The position numbers and the translations under genes were made by a program. The notes under the pieces were generated by a model. It was not told the origin of the DNA and made no database searches. It saw nothing but the letters and a program-made list of their open reading frames with translations. From NCBI GenBank assembly GCA_964498525.1, contig CAZCGU010000002.1:270113-334112 (forward strand): DNA of 64,000 nt, written 5' to 3'. This DNA comes from DTU098 sp964498525 (lineage in GTDB: Bacteria; Bacillota; Desulfotomaculia; Desulfotomaculales; Pelotomaculaceae). Positions 1-8,970 of the stretch are shown one piece after another; position 1 is the stretch's first letter; each line of letters opens with the position of its first letter.

Positions 1-489
1 CGGCAGGCCTGCCTCCCGCATTTAAATGATTCTAAGAAGCTAACCGTAGCGAAACGCGAGGGACTGGCTGTTCTGATTAAAAAAATTGCCCTGTTTTGGG
101 CCACCGGGATGTCGACGGTGGACGAGATCTTTCAGCAAAATATCCACCGGGCCAGCCTGACAGCCATGCGGAGGGCGGTCCTGGACCTTCCCGGGGAACC
201 TTCGCACGTTCTGGTGGACGGCTTTAAAATTCCCGGATTGGATTTTCCCCAAACACCCCTTGTAGGCGGGGACGGGCTTTGCGCCTCCATAGCAGCGGCT
301 TCGATCCTGGCCAAAGTGACCAGGGACCACTTTATGGACACCTATGACCAGCAGTACCCCGAATACGGATTCAAGCAACACAAAGGTTACGCAACGCCGG
401 GACATCTCCAAGCCCTTAAACGTTTCGGGCCGTGCCCGGTTCACAGGGCGGGATTCCAGCCTGTGCGGGAAATGATTGAAATTGTTTGA
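1..489 (+). CDS. rnhB: Ribonuclease HII, 5' end cut by window edge
   Basis: RNase HII removes RNA from RNA-DNA hybrids and single misincorporated ribonucleotides. The frame is open from base 1, and the visible protein begins near the family motif LNDSKKL, so roughly the first 50 residues, with the DEAGRG motif and two catalytic acids, lie outside the window. The remaining two acids are visible in LVDGFKIPG and SILAKVTRD, and the C-terminal YPEYGFKQHKGY block is typical. An internal ATG at 109 is not the true start. It is followed after 43 bases by yraN, a common firmicute neighbour. Identity is secure; only the start is missing. Confidence 0.93.
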   Translation, partial: RQACLPHLNDSKKLTVAKREGLAVLIKKIALFWATGMSTVDEIFQQNIHRASLTAMRRAVLDLPGEPSHVLVDGFKIPGLDFPQTPLVGGDGLCASIAAASILAKVTRDHFMDTYDQQYPEYGFKQHKGYATPGHLQALKRFGPCPVHRAGFQPVREMIEIV

Positions 490-532
490 TTAATTTTACG
501 GGCGGCGGGATTTTTAACAGGAGAAGAGGATT

Positions 533-895
533 ATGACCTTTTTGAGAAAGAAGTTGGGCAGACAGGGGGAAGACGCGGCGGCACGCTATCTTGAAAAAAA
601 CGGCTACTTACTGTTGCACAGGAATTACTGCAGCCGCCTGGGTGAGATCGATATAGTGGCTGCAGACCGGGACGTTCTGGTTTTTGTGGAGGTGCGCTCC
701 CGCAGCAGCGAGGATTACGGCCTGGCCCAGGAAAGCATAACGGGACGTAAAAAGTTAAAACTCCGTCAGCTGGCCTGGCAATTTCTCAAGGCAGAGGGAA
801 AGACGGACAGAAGCTGCCGTTTTGATGTGGTTGCTATCTTATTTGACAGGGAAGGCCGGTTAAAAAAGCTGGATCACATTGTAAACGCTTTTTAA
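533..895 (+). CDS. yraN: YraN family protein (UPF0102), nuclease-fold
   Basis: Small 120-residue protein of the YraN/UPF0102 family, which has a restriction-endonuclease-like fold; its biochemical role is not settled. The family core is clear: GRQGEDAAARYLEKNGY near the N-terminus, GEIDIVAADRDVLVFVEVRSR (about residues 37-57) containing the acidic and E-x-R/K motif, then the RRK-like basic stretch GRKKLKLRQLAW. The length is normal. An AGGAGAAGAGG-like ribosome binding site precedes the ATG. It probably forms a unit with rnhB just upstream. Confidence 0.9.
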   Translation: MTFLRKKLGRQGEDAAARYLEKNGYLLLHRNYCSRLGEIDIVAADRDVLVFVEVRSRSSEDYGLAQESITGRKKLKLRQLAWQFLKAEGKTDRSCRFDVVAILFDREGRLKKLDHIVNAF

Positions 896-940
896 CTTTT
901 TCTTGTTTTTAAAGGAAAAAATATTTGGGGGAGGGTGTGT

Positions 941-3055
941 ATGACCTGCAGCAAGGGGAAGGAAAAGCAATTGCGGCAAACTGTCCAGGCCATCGACCGG
1001 ATTTTCAAGGCCCGGTCGGTTGCTGTAGTCGGTGTTTCCAGCGATCCGGCCAAACTCGGCTACATGACCCTGGATTCAATCTTAAAAGGTGGTTACAAGG
1101 GCCGGGTTTACCCGGTCAACCCCAGGGGCGGGGAGTTGTTGGGCCTTAAAGTGTACAAAGAACTCTGCCAGTTGCCCGGTCCCCCCGATCTGGTTGTGAT
1201 TTTGGTACCGGCGAAATTTGTGCCCGGTGTTCTGCGGGAGGCCGCGGGTCTGGGAGTTCCCGGGGCCGTTATTCTAAGCGCCGGCTTCCGGGAAGCCGGC
1301 CGGACCGATTTGGAAGAGGCGCTGGCCGTAATCGCCCGGGAAACAGGCCTGCGCTTTGCCGGGCCGAATATTCAGGGGATCAACTATTTGCCAAATAAAC
1401 TGTGCGCCATGTTCTTTCCAGTGATCACAACCCGGGGACCCCTGGCCGTGGTTGCCCAGAGCGGCTCCGTTACGGCGGCGCTTGCCGAGTGGGCGGCCGG
1501 GGAAGGCCTGGGGATATCAGCGGCGGTTAACCTGGGAAACCAGGCTGACCTTTGTGAGTCGGACTATCTCGAATATTTTTCCTTAGATGAAAATACCAGA
1601 GCTGTCGCCCTTTACCTGGAGGGTATTAAAAACGGCCGGCACTTTTTGGCAACGGCTGCCGGGGCCGCACTGCGCAAGCCCGTGGCAGTTCTCAAAGCCG
1701 GCCGCACCGAAACCGGACGGGCAGCAGCCAGCTCCCATACCGGATCTCTGGCCGGTCGGCATGAGGTCTTCAGGGGCGCCTGCCGGCAGTTCGGTTTAAT
1801 TAACGCCGGCAGTCTGGATACACTTTACGATTACGCCAAAGGGCTGGCAGCTTTGAAGGAACCCCGGGGCAACCGGGTGTTGTCCATTTCCACCTCCGGG
1901 GGAATGGGTGCCCTGGCCGCCGACGAAGCTGCCGCAGAAGGCCTGGTCCTGCCGCCCCTGCCGGCGGGGTTGGTCCGGGAAATCCAGGGCGTGGGGATTT
2001 CTCCCCTGGCTCATTTAGCCAACCCCGCGGACCTGGGGTATGTCCCCTCGCAGGACTTTAAACCCGTTGTTTTGCTGGCTGATAAGTATGAAGCCGCGGA
2101 CGTAATTCTGCTGAATCTGGGCGACCCCATGCCCGGTATGCCTGAAGTTGCCGTAGAGTTGGCCGGAAGCATTAAGGCCGCCCTGGCCGTAAGTTATACG
2201 GGGGGCGGGGAGGAAGAGAGGAGCGGACGTCCGGCAATGATGGCTGCGGGAATTCCCGTCTTTCCCAGCCCGGAGCGTGCCGTGCGGGGAATTGGGGCGG
2301 CTGTCCGGGCGGCCCGGTTCCGACGTGCGCGGCAGGCGGCAGGGGAGGGAGATATAGCGCTGTCTTTTCCGGATCTGCCGGCGCGGGAGGGGGCGGCGAA
2401 GAGCAGGCTGCTAACCGAACCGGAAGCTGTTCAATACCTGAAGCAGTATCACATTCCTTACCCGGAGTACGGACTGGCCCGCAGTGCGGAAGATGCGGTG
2501 GGAATCGCCGCCGGCATGGGGTACCCGGTGGTGCTGAAAATCGTATCCCCGGATGTTTCCCATAAAAGTGATTCAGGTGGAGTGATGGTGGGGCTTGAAG
2601 GAGCGGGCCAGGTTCGGGATGCCTACGAACAGATCCTCTGCCGTGTGCTCAAAGCTGTGCCCGGCGCATTTATCGAGGGTGTCCTGGTTTGCAGGCAGGC
2701 GCCGGAGGGTCTGGAAGTCATCGTGGGGGCGCTGGAGGACGAAGTCTTTGGACCCGCAATTATGTTCGGCCTGGGCGGTGTCTTCGCCGAAGTGTTCCAG
2801 GATGTATCTTTCAGAATTGCCCCTTTAACGCCTTTTGATGCTGCAGAAATGATCCAGGAAACGAAGGGGTATTCCCTTTTAAAGGGAATCAGGGGACAGC
2901 CTTCCCGCGACCTAAAAGCCCTGAAGCAATTATTGCTGACTGTTTCCAGGTTGGTAATGGAAAACCGGGGCATCGGAGAATTGGACTTGAACCCGGTGCG
3001 AGTGTACCGGGAGGGCTTGATGGTATTGGACGCTAGAATGAGCGTGTTTGTTTGA
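941..3055 (+). CDS. Acyl-CoA/acetyl-CoA synthetase, ADP-forming (alpha-beta fusion)
   Basis: NDP-forming acyl-CoA synthetase that converts acyl-CoA, ADP and phosphate to the free acid, CoA and ATP, a substrate-level phosphorylation step of anaerobes. About 704 residues, the usual size of the fused form. In order: CoA-binding Rossmann domain (VAVVGVSSDPAKLGY), ligase domains with the phospho-histidine motif SSHTGSLAG (about residue 270), then an ATP-grasp domain at the C-terminus (YPVVLKIVSPDVSHKSDSGG; FGLGGVFAEV; ELDLNPVRV). A GTG at 935 is in frame, but ATG 941 has a GGGGGAGG site at proper spacing and is preferred. The acyl substrate cannot be read from sequence; the iorAB-paaK operon elsewhere in the window makes aryl-CoA a reasonable candidate. 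Confidence 0.9.
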   Translation: MTCSKGKEKQLRQTVQAIDRIFKARSVAVVGVSSDPAKLGYMTLDSILKGGYKGRVYPVNPRGGELLGLKVYKELCQLPGPPDLVVILVPAKFVPGVLREAAGLGVPGAVILSAGFREAGRTDLEEALAVIARETGLRFAGPNIQGINYLPNKLCAMFFPVITTRGPLAVVAQSGSVTAALAEWAAGEGLGISAAVNLGNQADLCESDYLEYFSLDENTRAVALYLEGIKNGRHFLATAAGAALRKPVAVLKAGRTETGRAAASSHTGSLAGRHEVFRGACRQFGLINAGSLDTLYDYAKGLAALKEPRGNRVLSISTSGGMGALAADEAAAEGLVLPPLPAGLVREIQGVGISPLAHLANPADLGYVPSQDFKPVVLLADKYEAADVILLNLGDPMPGMPEVAVELAGSIKAALAVSYTGGGEEERSGRPAMMAAGIPVFPSPERAVRGIGAAVRAARFRRARQAAGEGDIALSFPDLPAREGAAKSRLLTEPEAVQYLKQYHIPYPEYGLARSAEDAVGIAAGMGYPVVLKIVSPDVSHKSDSGGVMVGLEGAGQVRDAYEQILCRVLKAVPGAFIEGVLVCRQAPEGLEVIVGALEDEVFGPAIMFGLGGVFAEVFQDVSFRIAPLTPFDAAEMIQETKGYSLLKGIRGQPSRDLKALKQLLLTVSRLVMENRGIGELDLNPVRVYREGLMVLDARMSVFV

Positions 3056-3105
3056 TAAAGAAAGCACAAGGTGATCATGCTTAGGGCTTGCCGGGTCATT
3101 CTTTG

Positions 3106-4254
3106 TTAATAGTATTCTACAGTGATCCTTTTTCCTAAATGTTCCATGGTATCCGCTATATCTCTAACTGTCTGGTGTTTCAGGGCAAAGGGTACAGGGA
3201 AATCCGAATCGTGTATCACCGGGTTAATAGCCAGGCCAACGATGAAATGGACTTCGTCGGCCATCAGCAGCGCCTTGGCTAAACGGCCTGAACCATCCTT
3301 GATATTTTCCAGTTCTTTGTGGTCCCCTCTCAGATGCTGCAGGGTGTGATAGAGTGTCACTGCTCCCTCTGTAACAAGGTTAATCCCCAAAATCTGCCCC
3401 GTGGGAGGAATAGTATCGGATACCAAATCCGTCAGATTCACCTGGACTTCCCTTTTCAGAACGCGACCGGCCAGCTGGCTTGTGGTGCCGCCGCAGATAA
3501 CTTTAACCCCTTCAGCGTCAGTCAAGCTCTTTACAACTACCGCATCGTCATCAGGGTTGCGTGGCGGGCCGATTAAAGCAGTCAATTTTCTGACCTTTCT
3601 AATCCTTACAACAACTACGCTGGCATCGTCACCTGCTTCGCCGCAGTAAAACTTATTGCACATCCCGGTTACTTTTTCCGCCCACTCATCAGTGCTGTAT
3701 CCGCCCCCGGCCAGGGTCTTCAAATAATTGCCCACATGTTTCTCTTCCCAACCCAGATTCCAGAACCCGCCAAGGCCGGCGTGCAGGACACCGTCGCTTA
3801 ATAGGACCAGCCAGTGGCCAACCCCTATTTTAAAATGAGATTCTTTAATTGTTTTTTCACCGACCTGGCGTTCGTTCCTTACCAGGCTATACAATGAGTC
3901 GTCATATCCCCAGAAGGCCGGCGGGTTGTCAAATTCAACCAGGTAGGCGTGGCCGTCATCAAATATCTGCAGAATTGAAAAAGTACTGTAGGCAATGTTC
4001 CTTAACCTGCAGACAGGCAGGGTTTCAATCATGGTTTCAATAACATCATCTATTTGACCGCCCATTTTTAGCATTGTGGCGGCTGTTTTTGCGGTAATCC
4101 GGGACAGTATGTTGGCCTTCACCCCGCTGCCCAGCCCGTCGGCCAATACAATAATAGAAGAGCCGGCAGTGCGGACGATTTCAATAGAATCCCCACAGAT
4201 CTCTTCACCTTTTTTATTCAGTTGAGAATATCCAATATCCATTTGAAACAGCAT
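3106..4254 (-). CDS. SpoIIE/PP2C-type protein phosphatase, hydrogenase-linked
   Basis: 382 residues. The N-terminal half is a SpoIIE-type Ser/Thr phosphatase: GEEICGDS and VLADGLGSGVKAN (first metal-binding Asp, about residues 33-46), HWLVLLSDGVLHAG (about 147-160) and EAGDDASVVVVRI (about 208-220). The C-terminal 165 residues form an additional domain that I do not recognise; it has no obvious membrane segment. It is the last gene of a three-gene reverse-strand operon, starting 19 bases after the sensory hydrogenase. Phosphatases of this type are known partners of group C (sensory) [FeFe]-hydrogenases, so a role in relaying a hydrogen or redox signal is inferred. Its phosphoprotein target is unknown. 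Confidence 0.85.
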   Translation of the reverse strand: MLFQMDIGYSQLNKKGEEICGDSIEIVRTAGSSIIVLADGLGSGVKANILSRITAKTAATMLKMGGQIDDVIETMIETLPVCRLRNIAYSTFSILQIFDDGHAYLVEFDNPPAFWGYDDSLYSLVRNERQVGEKTIKESHFKIGVGHWLVLLSDGVLHAGLGGFWNLGWEEKHVGNYLKTLAGGGYSTDEWAEKVTGMCNKFYCGEAGDDASVVVVRIRKVRKLTALIGPPRNPDDDAVVVKSLTDAEGVKVICGGTTSQLAGRVLKREVQVNLTDLVSDTIPPTGQILGINLVTEGAVTLYHTLQHLRGDHKELENIKDGSGRLAKALLMADEVHFIVGLAINPVIHDSDFPVPFALKHQTVRDIADTMEHLGKRITVEYY

Positions 4255-4273
4255 TTTAAGCCTGGTCCTTTCG

Positions 4274-5992
4274 CTATTCCTGCATTAGTTTTATTAACTG
4301 GTTAAGGAGGATCTTGGTCTCCGCGGTGGTTTCCCCCAGCAGACCCGCTATTTCCTGGGAAACAGTCATTAGTTTTTTAATTACTTCCCGGGTCCGTTCA
4401 ATTGTCTGGGTTTTTACATGTAAAAGTTCTTCTTGCTGGTTTATTTCTTTGGTAATATCAGTAAATATGCCTGCCACCATATTTTCAAGCGGGAAAACAA
4501 TCTGACGGGCGATAGTCCTGTTTCTCAGGATGCAGAAATCAGACACTACAGCTTTCTTTTCTTCAAGGGCAAGCTGAAACTCCCCCGGGTCAATAAACTT
4601 ATCAAGCGGTTGGCCGATTATCCGCCCGCCCCGGGGACCAAACATTTTTAACGCTGCCGGATTGATTTCTGTTACAACCAGGTTTTTGTCAGCTATAATC
4701 ACAGCATTGGGCATGGCGCCCAAAACCTGATTGGATATGGATTCAGCCCGCTTTCTCATGTAGGGAATGCACATCTGCGGTTCAGCGTGACCCATGTATA
4801 CCGCCACGGCTTTTTCCCGGCAGGAATTAAAGCCACAGGCGCCGCAGTTTAACTCATCCTGCGGTGTAAATTTGCCTGTCTGCGCCAGGATGTCCTTGAT
4901 TTGTTTTTCGCTGGGGTCCGGCAGCTTGACTTTCCTGTTTGCAAATTTTCGGATCAAATTTGCGGCGGGCAGGTGCAAACTTTGTTTTGTATCAGTTTTA
5001 TTACCTAGTTTATTGCGGGCATAGAAATCAAGTAATTTTTGTTTTTTAGAATAAATATTATCTTCAGTGACTCCTGCCGGTCCTCCCAGGCAACCGCCGC
5101 TGCAGGCTAGCATCTCTACAAATCCCAGCATCTGGCTTTCATTAAGACTGCGAAAATTATTAAAAAGATCAATGCAGTTTTGCAAACCAGTTACCGTTTG
5201 CACAGCACCGTCCATGATATCGGTGCTGAGGGATGTTGTCAGGAGTTGACCTCCCTCAGTGGGAAACAGGTTGGCCTTGTCCGGTATATAGCCGTCAAAG
5301 GCTGCGTCTTCAATGCTGTTAGAATCAATTGCTTCCCCGGCAATCCAGTCCCATAATTCCTTGAATCCCAGGGCATAATCGACGGCGCCCTGCACTTTGT
5401 CAGAAAGGATTTCACCTTTCTTTGCAATGCAGGGTCCTACAAATACCACCACACAGCCGGGATATTGCTTTTTCAGCAGCCTGCCGTGGGCGATCACAGG
5501 GGAAACCAGGGGGGACAGATAAGGGAGGAGGTGTGGGTAATGCTGTTCAATAAGGTTGACCACTGCCGGACAGGCGCTGGAGATAACCGGCGCAGGATGG
5601 TCAATATGGTGATGCTCCTTAGAGATAAGCTCCGCCCCCACTGCAGTAAGCCCGACATAGGAGAAACCCAGTTTCTTCAGGAGGCCCGGCAGAACCAGTG
5701 GCCGGGCTAACGGCAGGTGGACCGGGAAAGAGGGAGCGACACTGGCGATTACCCTGACGGACTTGTTTGCCAGATGATCCCTTATCTCCGCCAGTTCATT
5801 TTTAACCACCTTTGCCTTTTGCGGGCAGACTAAAGTACAGTGGCCGCACTGTACACAAATTTCCTCTATAACCTTGGCGTGAGTCTGGATATTGTTAGGA
5901 CTGGAGTTGATGCAGATTGCCTTCAAAGGGCATGAACGGACACATTTGTAACAGTCGCGGCATTTGGCGTCATTCGTTTTAATTAAAGGCAT
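4274..5992 (-). CDS. hydS: Sensory [FeFe]-hydrogenase (HydS/group C type) with PAS domain
   Basis: 572 residues. N-terminal double ferredoxin domain with Cys 11/14/17/21 and 46/49/52/56. The H-cluster domain has L1 as SSACP (Cys141), L2 as VGPCIAKKGE (Cys188) and L3 as EMLACSGGC (Cys297, Cys301), so all four cluster-binding cysteines are present. The first Cys of the usual TSCCP motif, used for proton transfer in catalytic enzymes, is Ala140. Next come a four-Cys Fe-S domain (CGACGFNSC, then QMC, about 383-410), a PAS domain (about 420-510) and a C-terminal coiled coil. This order and the Ala are hallmarks of hydrogen sensors rather than bulk hydrogenases. It overlaps the upstream 2Fe-2S gene by 10 bases and is followed by a phosphatase. 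No maturation genes are in the window. Confidence 0.88.
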   Translation of the reverse strand: MPLIKTNDAKCRDCYKCVRSCPLKAICINSSPNNIQTHAKVIEEICVQCGHCTLVCPQKAKVVKNELAEIRDHLANKSVRVIASVAPSFPVHLPLARPLVLPGLLKKLGFSYVGLTAVGAELISKEHHHIDHPAPVISSACPAVVNLIEQHYPHLLPYLSPLVSPVIAHGRLLKKQYPGCVVVFVGPCIAKKGEILSDKVQGAVDYALGFKELWDWIAGEAIDSNSIEDAAFDGYIPDKANLFPTEGGQLLTTSLSTDIMDGAVQTVTGLQNCIDLFNNFRSLNESQMLGFVEMLACSGGCLGGPAGVTEDNIYSKKQKLLDFYARNKLGNKTDTKQSLHLPAANLIRKFANRKVKLPDPSEKQIKDILAQTGKFTPQDELNCGACGFNSCREKAVAVYMGHAEPQMCIPYMRKRAESISNQVLGAMPNAVIIADKNLVVTEINPAALKMFGPRGGRIIGQPLDKFIDPGEFQLALEEKKAVVSDFCILRNRTIARQIVFPLENMVAGIFTDITKEINQQEELLHVKTQTIERTREVIKKLMTVSQEIAGLLGETTAETKILLNQLIKLMQE

Positions 5993-6249
5993 TTAGTACC
6001 CTCATTTACAGCTGGTAAAATTTCTTGTTTAAATATATTTACAACATTTTCAGGTTTAATCCCTGTATAGAGTTTTTCTCCAATCGTGACGGTCACCCCG
6101 CCAGTGCATTTCTCGTGGCAAAAACAGCCTTTTAATAGAATTTTGTCTTCCAGTTGGAATTCGGCTATCAAATCTTCAATTTCAGCAATAACTTTTTTAG
6201 AACCCTTCAAGAAACAGGAGCTTCCCACACAAACTTGTATAGTTAGCAA
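5983..6249 (-). CDS. Thioredoxin-like [2Fe-2S] ferredoxin (NuoE/HydC-like), hydrogen-sensor operon
   Basis: 88-residue protein of the thioredoxin-like 2Fe-2S family, related to the C-terminal domain of NuoE. Cluster ligands are visible as CVGSSCFLKG (Cys7, Cys12) and GCFCHEKCTGG (Cys in the 42-48 range). It lacks the N-terminal helical part of full NuoE. The start is TTG 6249 with a GGGGGG site six bases upstream. It is the first gene of the reverse-strand operon and overlaps hydS, so it probably passes electrons to or from the sensory hydrogenase. The partner assignment is inference from context. Confidence 0.85.
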   Translation of the reverse strand: MLTIQVCVGSSCFLKGSKKVIAEIEDLIAEFQLEDKILLKGCFCHEKCTGGVTVTIGEKLYTGIKPENVVNIFKQEILPAVNEGTKCL

Positions 6250-6740
6250 AAATAGCCCCCCTATATTATCCGCTTTTAAATTATTATAAAAATACCTGGT
6301 TTTTATATTATATATCCTTTTTTGTTATAGTCCCGGAAACCAATCTATTATAAGGTGTTTTCCGCTAAATGAAGCAGTCAATAGGGCTGTTTTCGCTAAC
6401 CTAACAAGCCCGGATATTGATGGTATAGCCTGTTCAGAACATGCTGGATATAATGACCATATCACGGCAAGGGAAAAGGATGCCTTAAAATCGGTGAGCT
6501 GTTACAGCAGACCACCAAGACATCCACCAGTCAATGCATAATCATTGTAACAAATTATGAACTAGTTGAAAATCCCCGGACGCGTTTTTTCATGTACGAT
6601 GTGCAGCGTGCAGCCCTTTTCCAGCAACTTCTCTATTACAATCGGCATCGGTCGGTAATTGATGGCATGTTCTTGATGATGGCGTTCTTCAACTGGCTGG
6701 CGAAGTTTTCAGGGTGTCCCCCCATTTGCCCGTTTACTCT
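6250..6740. pseudogene. Gap with a frameshifted coding remnant (about 6562-6728, reverse strand)
   Basis: No intact gene. Reverse-strand reading of 6728-6562 gives protein-like sequence in two adjoining frames: GGHPENFASQLKNAIIKN in one, then MPIVIEKLLEKGCTLHIVHE in the next, ending at a stop at 6562-6564. That pattern fits a short decayed gene with one frameshift, family not recognised. The AT-rich stretch 6250-6360 upstream of the sensory hydrogenase operon should hold its promoter, but I cannot assign clear -35/-10 boxes. Nothing else is evident. Confidence 0.35.
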
Positions 6741-8318
6741 TTAAAAGCCGGATTTAAAGCTTTTTTCCGGGGATCTATACTGCAGTGCCTCGGCCAGGTG
6801 TACTTCTTCAATTATTTCCTTGCCGGCCAGGTCGGCTATGGTTCTGGCTACCTTCAGGACACGGTCATGGGAGCGGGCACTGAGACCCAGGCGTCCGAAA
6901 GCTTCTTTTAAAAGGATCCGGGCTGTTTTGTTGAGTTTACAATATTCGCGAACTTCCCGGGGTCCCATACTGGCATTGGAGTGCATCCTTGCCAAATCCT
7001 CCGGCGTCCCCTTCCAATTATCCGCATTATCCGCCCGAAATCTTTGACGCTGAACTGCCCGGGCCTGCTCTACCCTTATCTTAATCTCAGCCGAACTTTC
7101 CCCCCTTGTTTGGTCTGAAAGGTCTTCGTAGGGAAGCCGGGGTACTTCAACATGAAGATCAATCCGGTCCAGGAGCGGACCGGAAAGCCGGGCCATGTAG
7201 CGCTGGATCTGGTAGGGTGTACAAGAGCACTCCCGGACCGGGTCCCCGTAATAACCGCAGGGGCAGGGGTTAAACGCGCCTATTAGCATAAACCTCCCCG
7301 GATAAGTAAGTGAGGCGTTAATTCTGGAGATGGTCACAACGCCGTCCTCCAGCGGCTGCCTGAGCGCCTCAAGAGTTTCTTTATTAAATTCCGGCATTTC
7401 ATCAAGGAAGAGCACCCCGTTATGGGCCAGGGATACTTCTCCCGGTTTTGGAATCCTGCCGCCGCCGATGATGCTAACGGGCGAGGCCGTGTGGTGCGGG
7501 CAGCGGAATGGCCGTTTCGTTACCAGCGGTTGGTTGCCCGGCAGTTGCCCGGCCAGGCTGTGGATTTTGGTCACTTCAATGGATTCCTGAAAGGTCATTT
7601 CCGGCAGGATGCCCGGAAGGCTTCTGGCCAGCAATGTCTTGCCGGAGCCGGGGCTTCCCAGCATAATTAAATTGTGACCGCCGGATGCCGCCACTTCCAT
7701 GGCCCGTTTTGCCGCCTGCTGTCCCTTAATATCTGAAAAATCGGATGCTGCAACCCCGGGCGACTCAAGTAATTCTTTGATGTCCAGTTTGTAGGGAGGT
7801 ATTTCCAGTTTGCCGGACAAAAACTCCCCTAGCTGGGCCAGGCTGCCGGCGGCATAGGCGTTAATCCCTTCTACCAGGGCGGCTTCTTTAACGTTTTCTA
7901 GCGGTACGATCACTTCACCCAGGGAAAACTCCCTGGCAGTTAGGACATTGGGCAACACACCTGTTACAGATTTTAAAGAGCCATTCAGGGACAGCTCCCC
8001 CAGGTAAACAAAAAGGTTGCATCGTTCCTGGGGAAGCTGTCCGGTGGCAGCCAAAATTCCCACAGCCACTGGCAAATCATAGATGGGTCCTTCCTTTTTG
8101 AGATCAGCCGGAGCCAGGTTTACAGTAATCCTCTTAACCGGAAACTCAAACCCGGAGTTCTTAATTGCGGAGCGGACACGGTCCTTGGATTCCCGGACCG
8201 AGGTGTCAGGAAGTCCCACAATATCGAAGCAGGGCAGGCCCCTTGACACATCAACTTCCACTTCCACGATCTGCCCGTCCAGCCCGCGCAGAACGGTGCT
8301 TTTCACAATAGCCAGCAT
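6741..8318 (-). CDS. comM: YifB/ComM family AAA+ ATPase (Mg-chelatase-like)
   Basis: 525-residue YifB/ComM protein; ComM is a hexameric helicase that helps branch migration during natural transformation in Gram-negatives, while the firmicute role is less clear. N-terminal ChlI domain (about 1-165, LRGLDGQIVEVEVDVSRGLP), an AAA+ module with Walker A GSPGSGKT (about 221) and Walker B VLFLDEMPEF (about 300), and a four-Cys zinc-like motif, CPCGYYGDPVRECSC. C-terminal domain motif LSARSHDRVLKVARTIADL. The length is usual. GGAGG lies five bases before ATG 8318. In related genomes it sits close to rnhB-yraN; here the synthetase and hydrogen-sensor genes lie between. Confidence 0.92.
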   Translation of the reverse strand: MLAIVKSTVLRGLDGQIVEVEVDVSRGLPCFDIVGLPDTSVRESKDRVRSAIKNSGFEFPVKRITVNLAPADLKKEGPIYDLPVAVGILAATGQLPQERCNLFVYLGELSLNGSLKSVTGVLPNVLTAREFSLGEVIVPLENVKEAALVEGINAYAAGSLAQLGEFLSGKLEIPPYKLDIKELLESPGVAASDFSDIKGQQAAKRAMEVAASGGHNLIMLGSPGSGKTLLARSLPGILPEMTFQESIEVTKIHSLAGQLPGNQPLVTKRPFRCPHHTASPVSIIGGGRIPKPGEVSLAHNGVLFLDEMPEFNKETLEALRQPLEDGVVTISRINASLTYPGRFMLIGAFNPCPCGYYGDPVRECSCTPYQIQRYMARLSGPLLDRIDLHVEVPRLPYEDLSDQTRGESSAEIKIRVEQARAVQRQRFRADNADNWKGTPEDLARMHSNASMGPREVREYCKLNKTARILLKEAFGRLGLSARSHDRVLKVARTIADLAGKEIIEEVHLAEALQYRSPEKSFKSGF

Positions 8319-8405
8319 GGCGCCTCCAGGAATAAGGTTAATTTGATAAATTGAAACTTTTTTCTACCAACGGGCTGCTAAATCCTGCCGGGTTTAGGGA
8401 ATTCA

Positions 8406-8555
8406 ATGAAGCAGATAACGGGTAAAAATATTTATTGCAAGGGGGTTTGTGGGCAGGACATCTTCATCGCTTGTTATGACAAGCTTAAAGGACTTGATGA
8501 GGCCATAAATCGTGCGTTTTTTCAAGAGGAGAAAACAACATCTTTCATGATCTAG
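8406..8555 (+). CDS. Possible small Cys-containing ORF (49 aa)
   Basis: Open frame of 49 codons with ATG at 8406 and an AGGGA site five bases upstream. The product begins MKQITGKNIYCKGVCGQDIF and contains three cysteines, a basic-acidic middle and no membrane segment. No family recognised. It lies in a 650-base stretch between two divergently placed reverse-strand genes, and the opposite strand also has an open frame here, so it may be chance. Confidence 0.25.
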   Translation: MKQITGKNIYCKGVCGQDIFIACYDKLKGLDEAINRAFFQEEKTTSFMI

Positions 8556-8753
8556 TCCCCAGCCGGCAATTTCGCCGCAGTTCATATTTGCCCTGGAATC
8601 CTTACGCTACCCGGTTATTTTATTTGACCGCCATCCGGTTTCCGCATAAAAGTATCCCGGTGCAAGCTACCAAGACAAGGCATGACACTATGCAGCCCTA
8701 CTAACTCTATCGGCGTTATAAGCCTGATTCTTGAGGGCTTTGGCAGGGCTCTT

Positions 8754-8791
8754 GCAAAAAGCTTCCTTTCCAGCGGAGCGGGGCTTTTTGC
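8754..8791. repeat. Inverted repeat, 9-bp arms
   Basis: GCAAAAAGC (8754-8762) and GCTTTTTGC (8783-8791) form a hairpin with a 20-base loop. It could act as a weak terminator in either direction. The rest of 8556-8805 shows no gene. Confidence 0.4.
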
Positions 8792-8805
8792 AGGTAATTC
8801 CCGCT

Positions 8806-8846
8806 AAAAAAAAGGGGGGCTTAACCATGAATCCTGGTAAAGCCCT
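8806..8846 (-). terminator. Rho-independent terminator after rnhA
   Basis: Read on the reverse strand, GGGCTTTACC pairs with GGTTAAGCCC (one mismatch) and is followed at once by a run of eight T (8813-8806). It sits about 125 bases beyond the rnhA stop and would end that transcript. Confidence 0.75.
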
Positions 8847-8970
8847 CCATACCTCAAATTTTAAATTTTTGGATGTGAAACAGTTCGCAAGGCTAATCTG
8901 AAGGTTTAAAAGTTACCCGTTTTAATTGCATTTAAGCCGGCCCCCGGTACTTGGTTCTGAATACCGGGTT

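Noticed and set aside
4274..5992. Catalytic hydrogen-evolving hydrogenase
   Set aside because: The proton-transfer Cys is replaced by Ala, a PAS domain is attached and a phosphatase follows, all pointing to a sensor.
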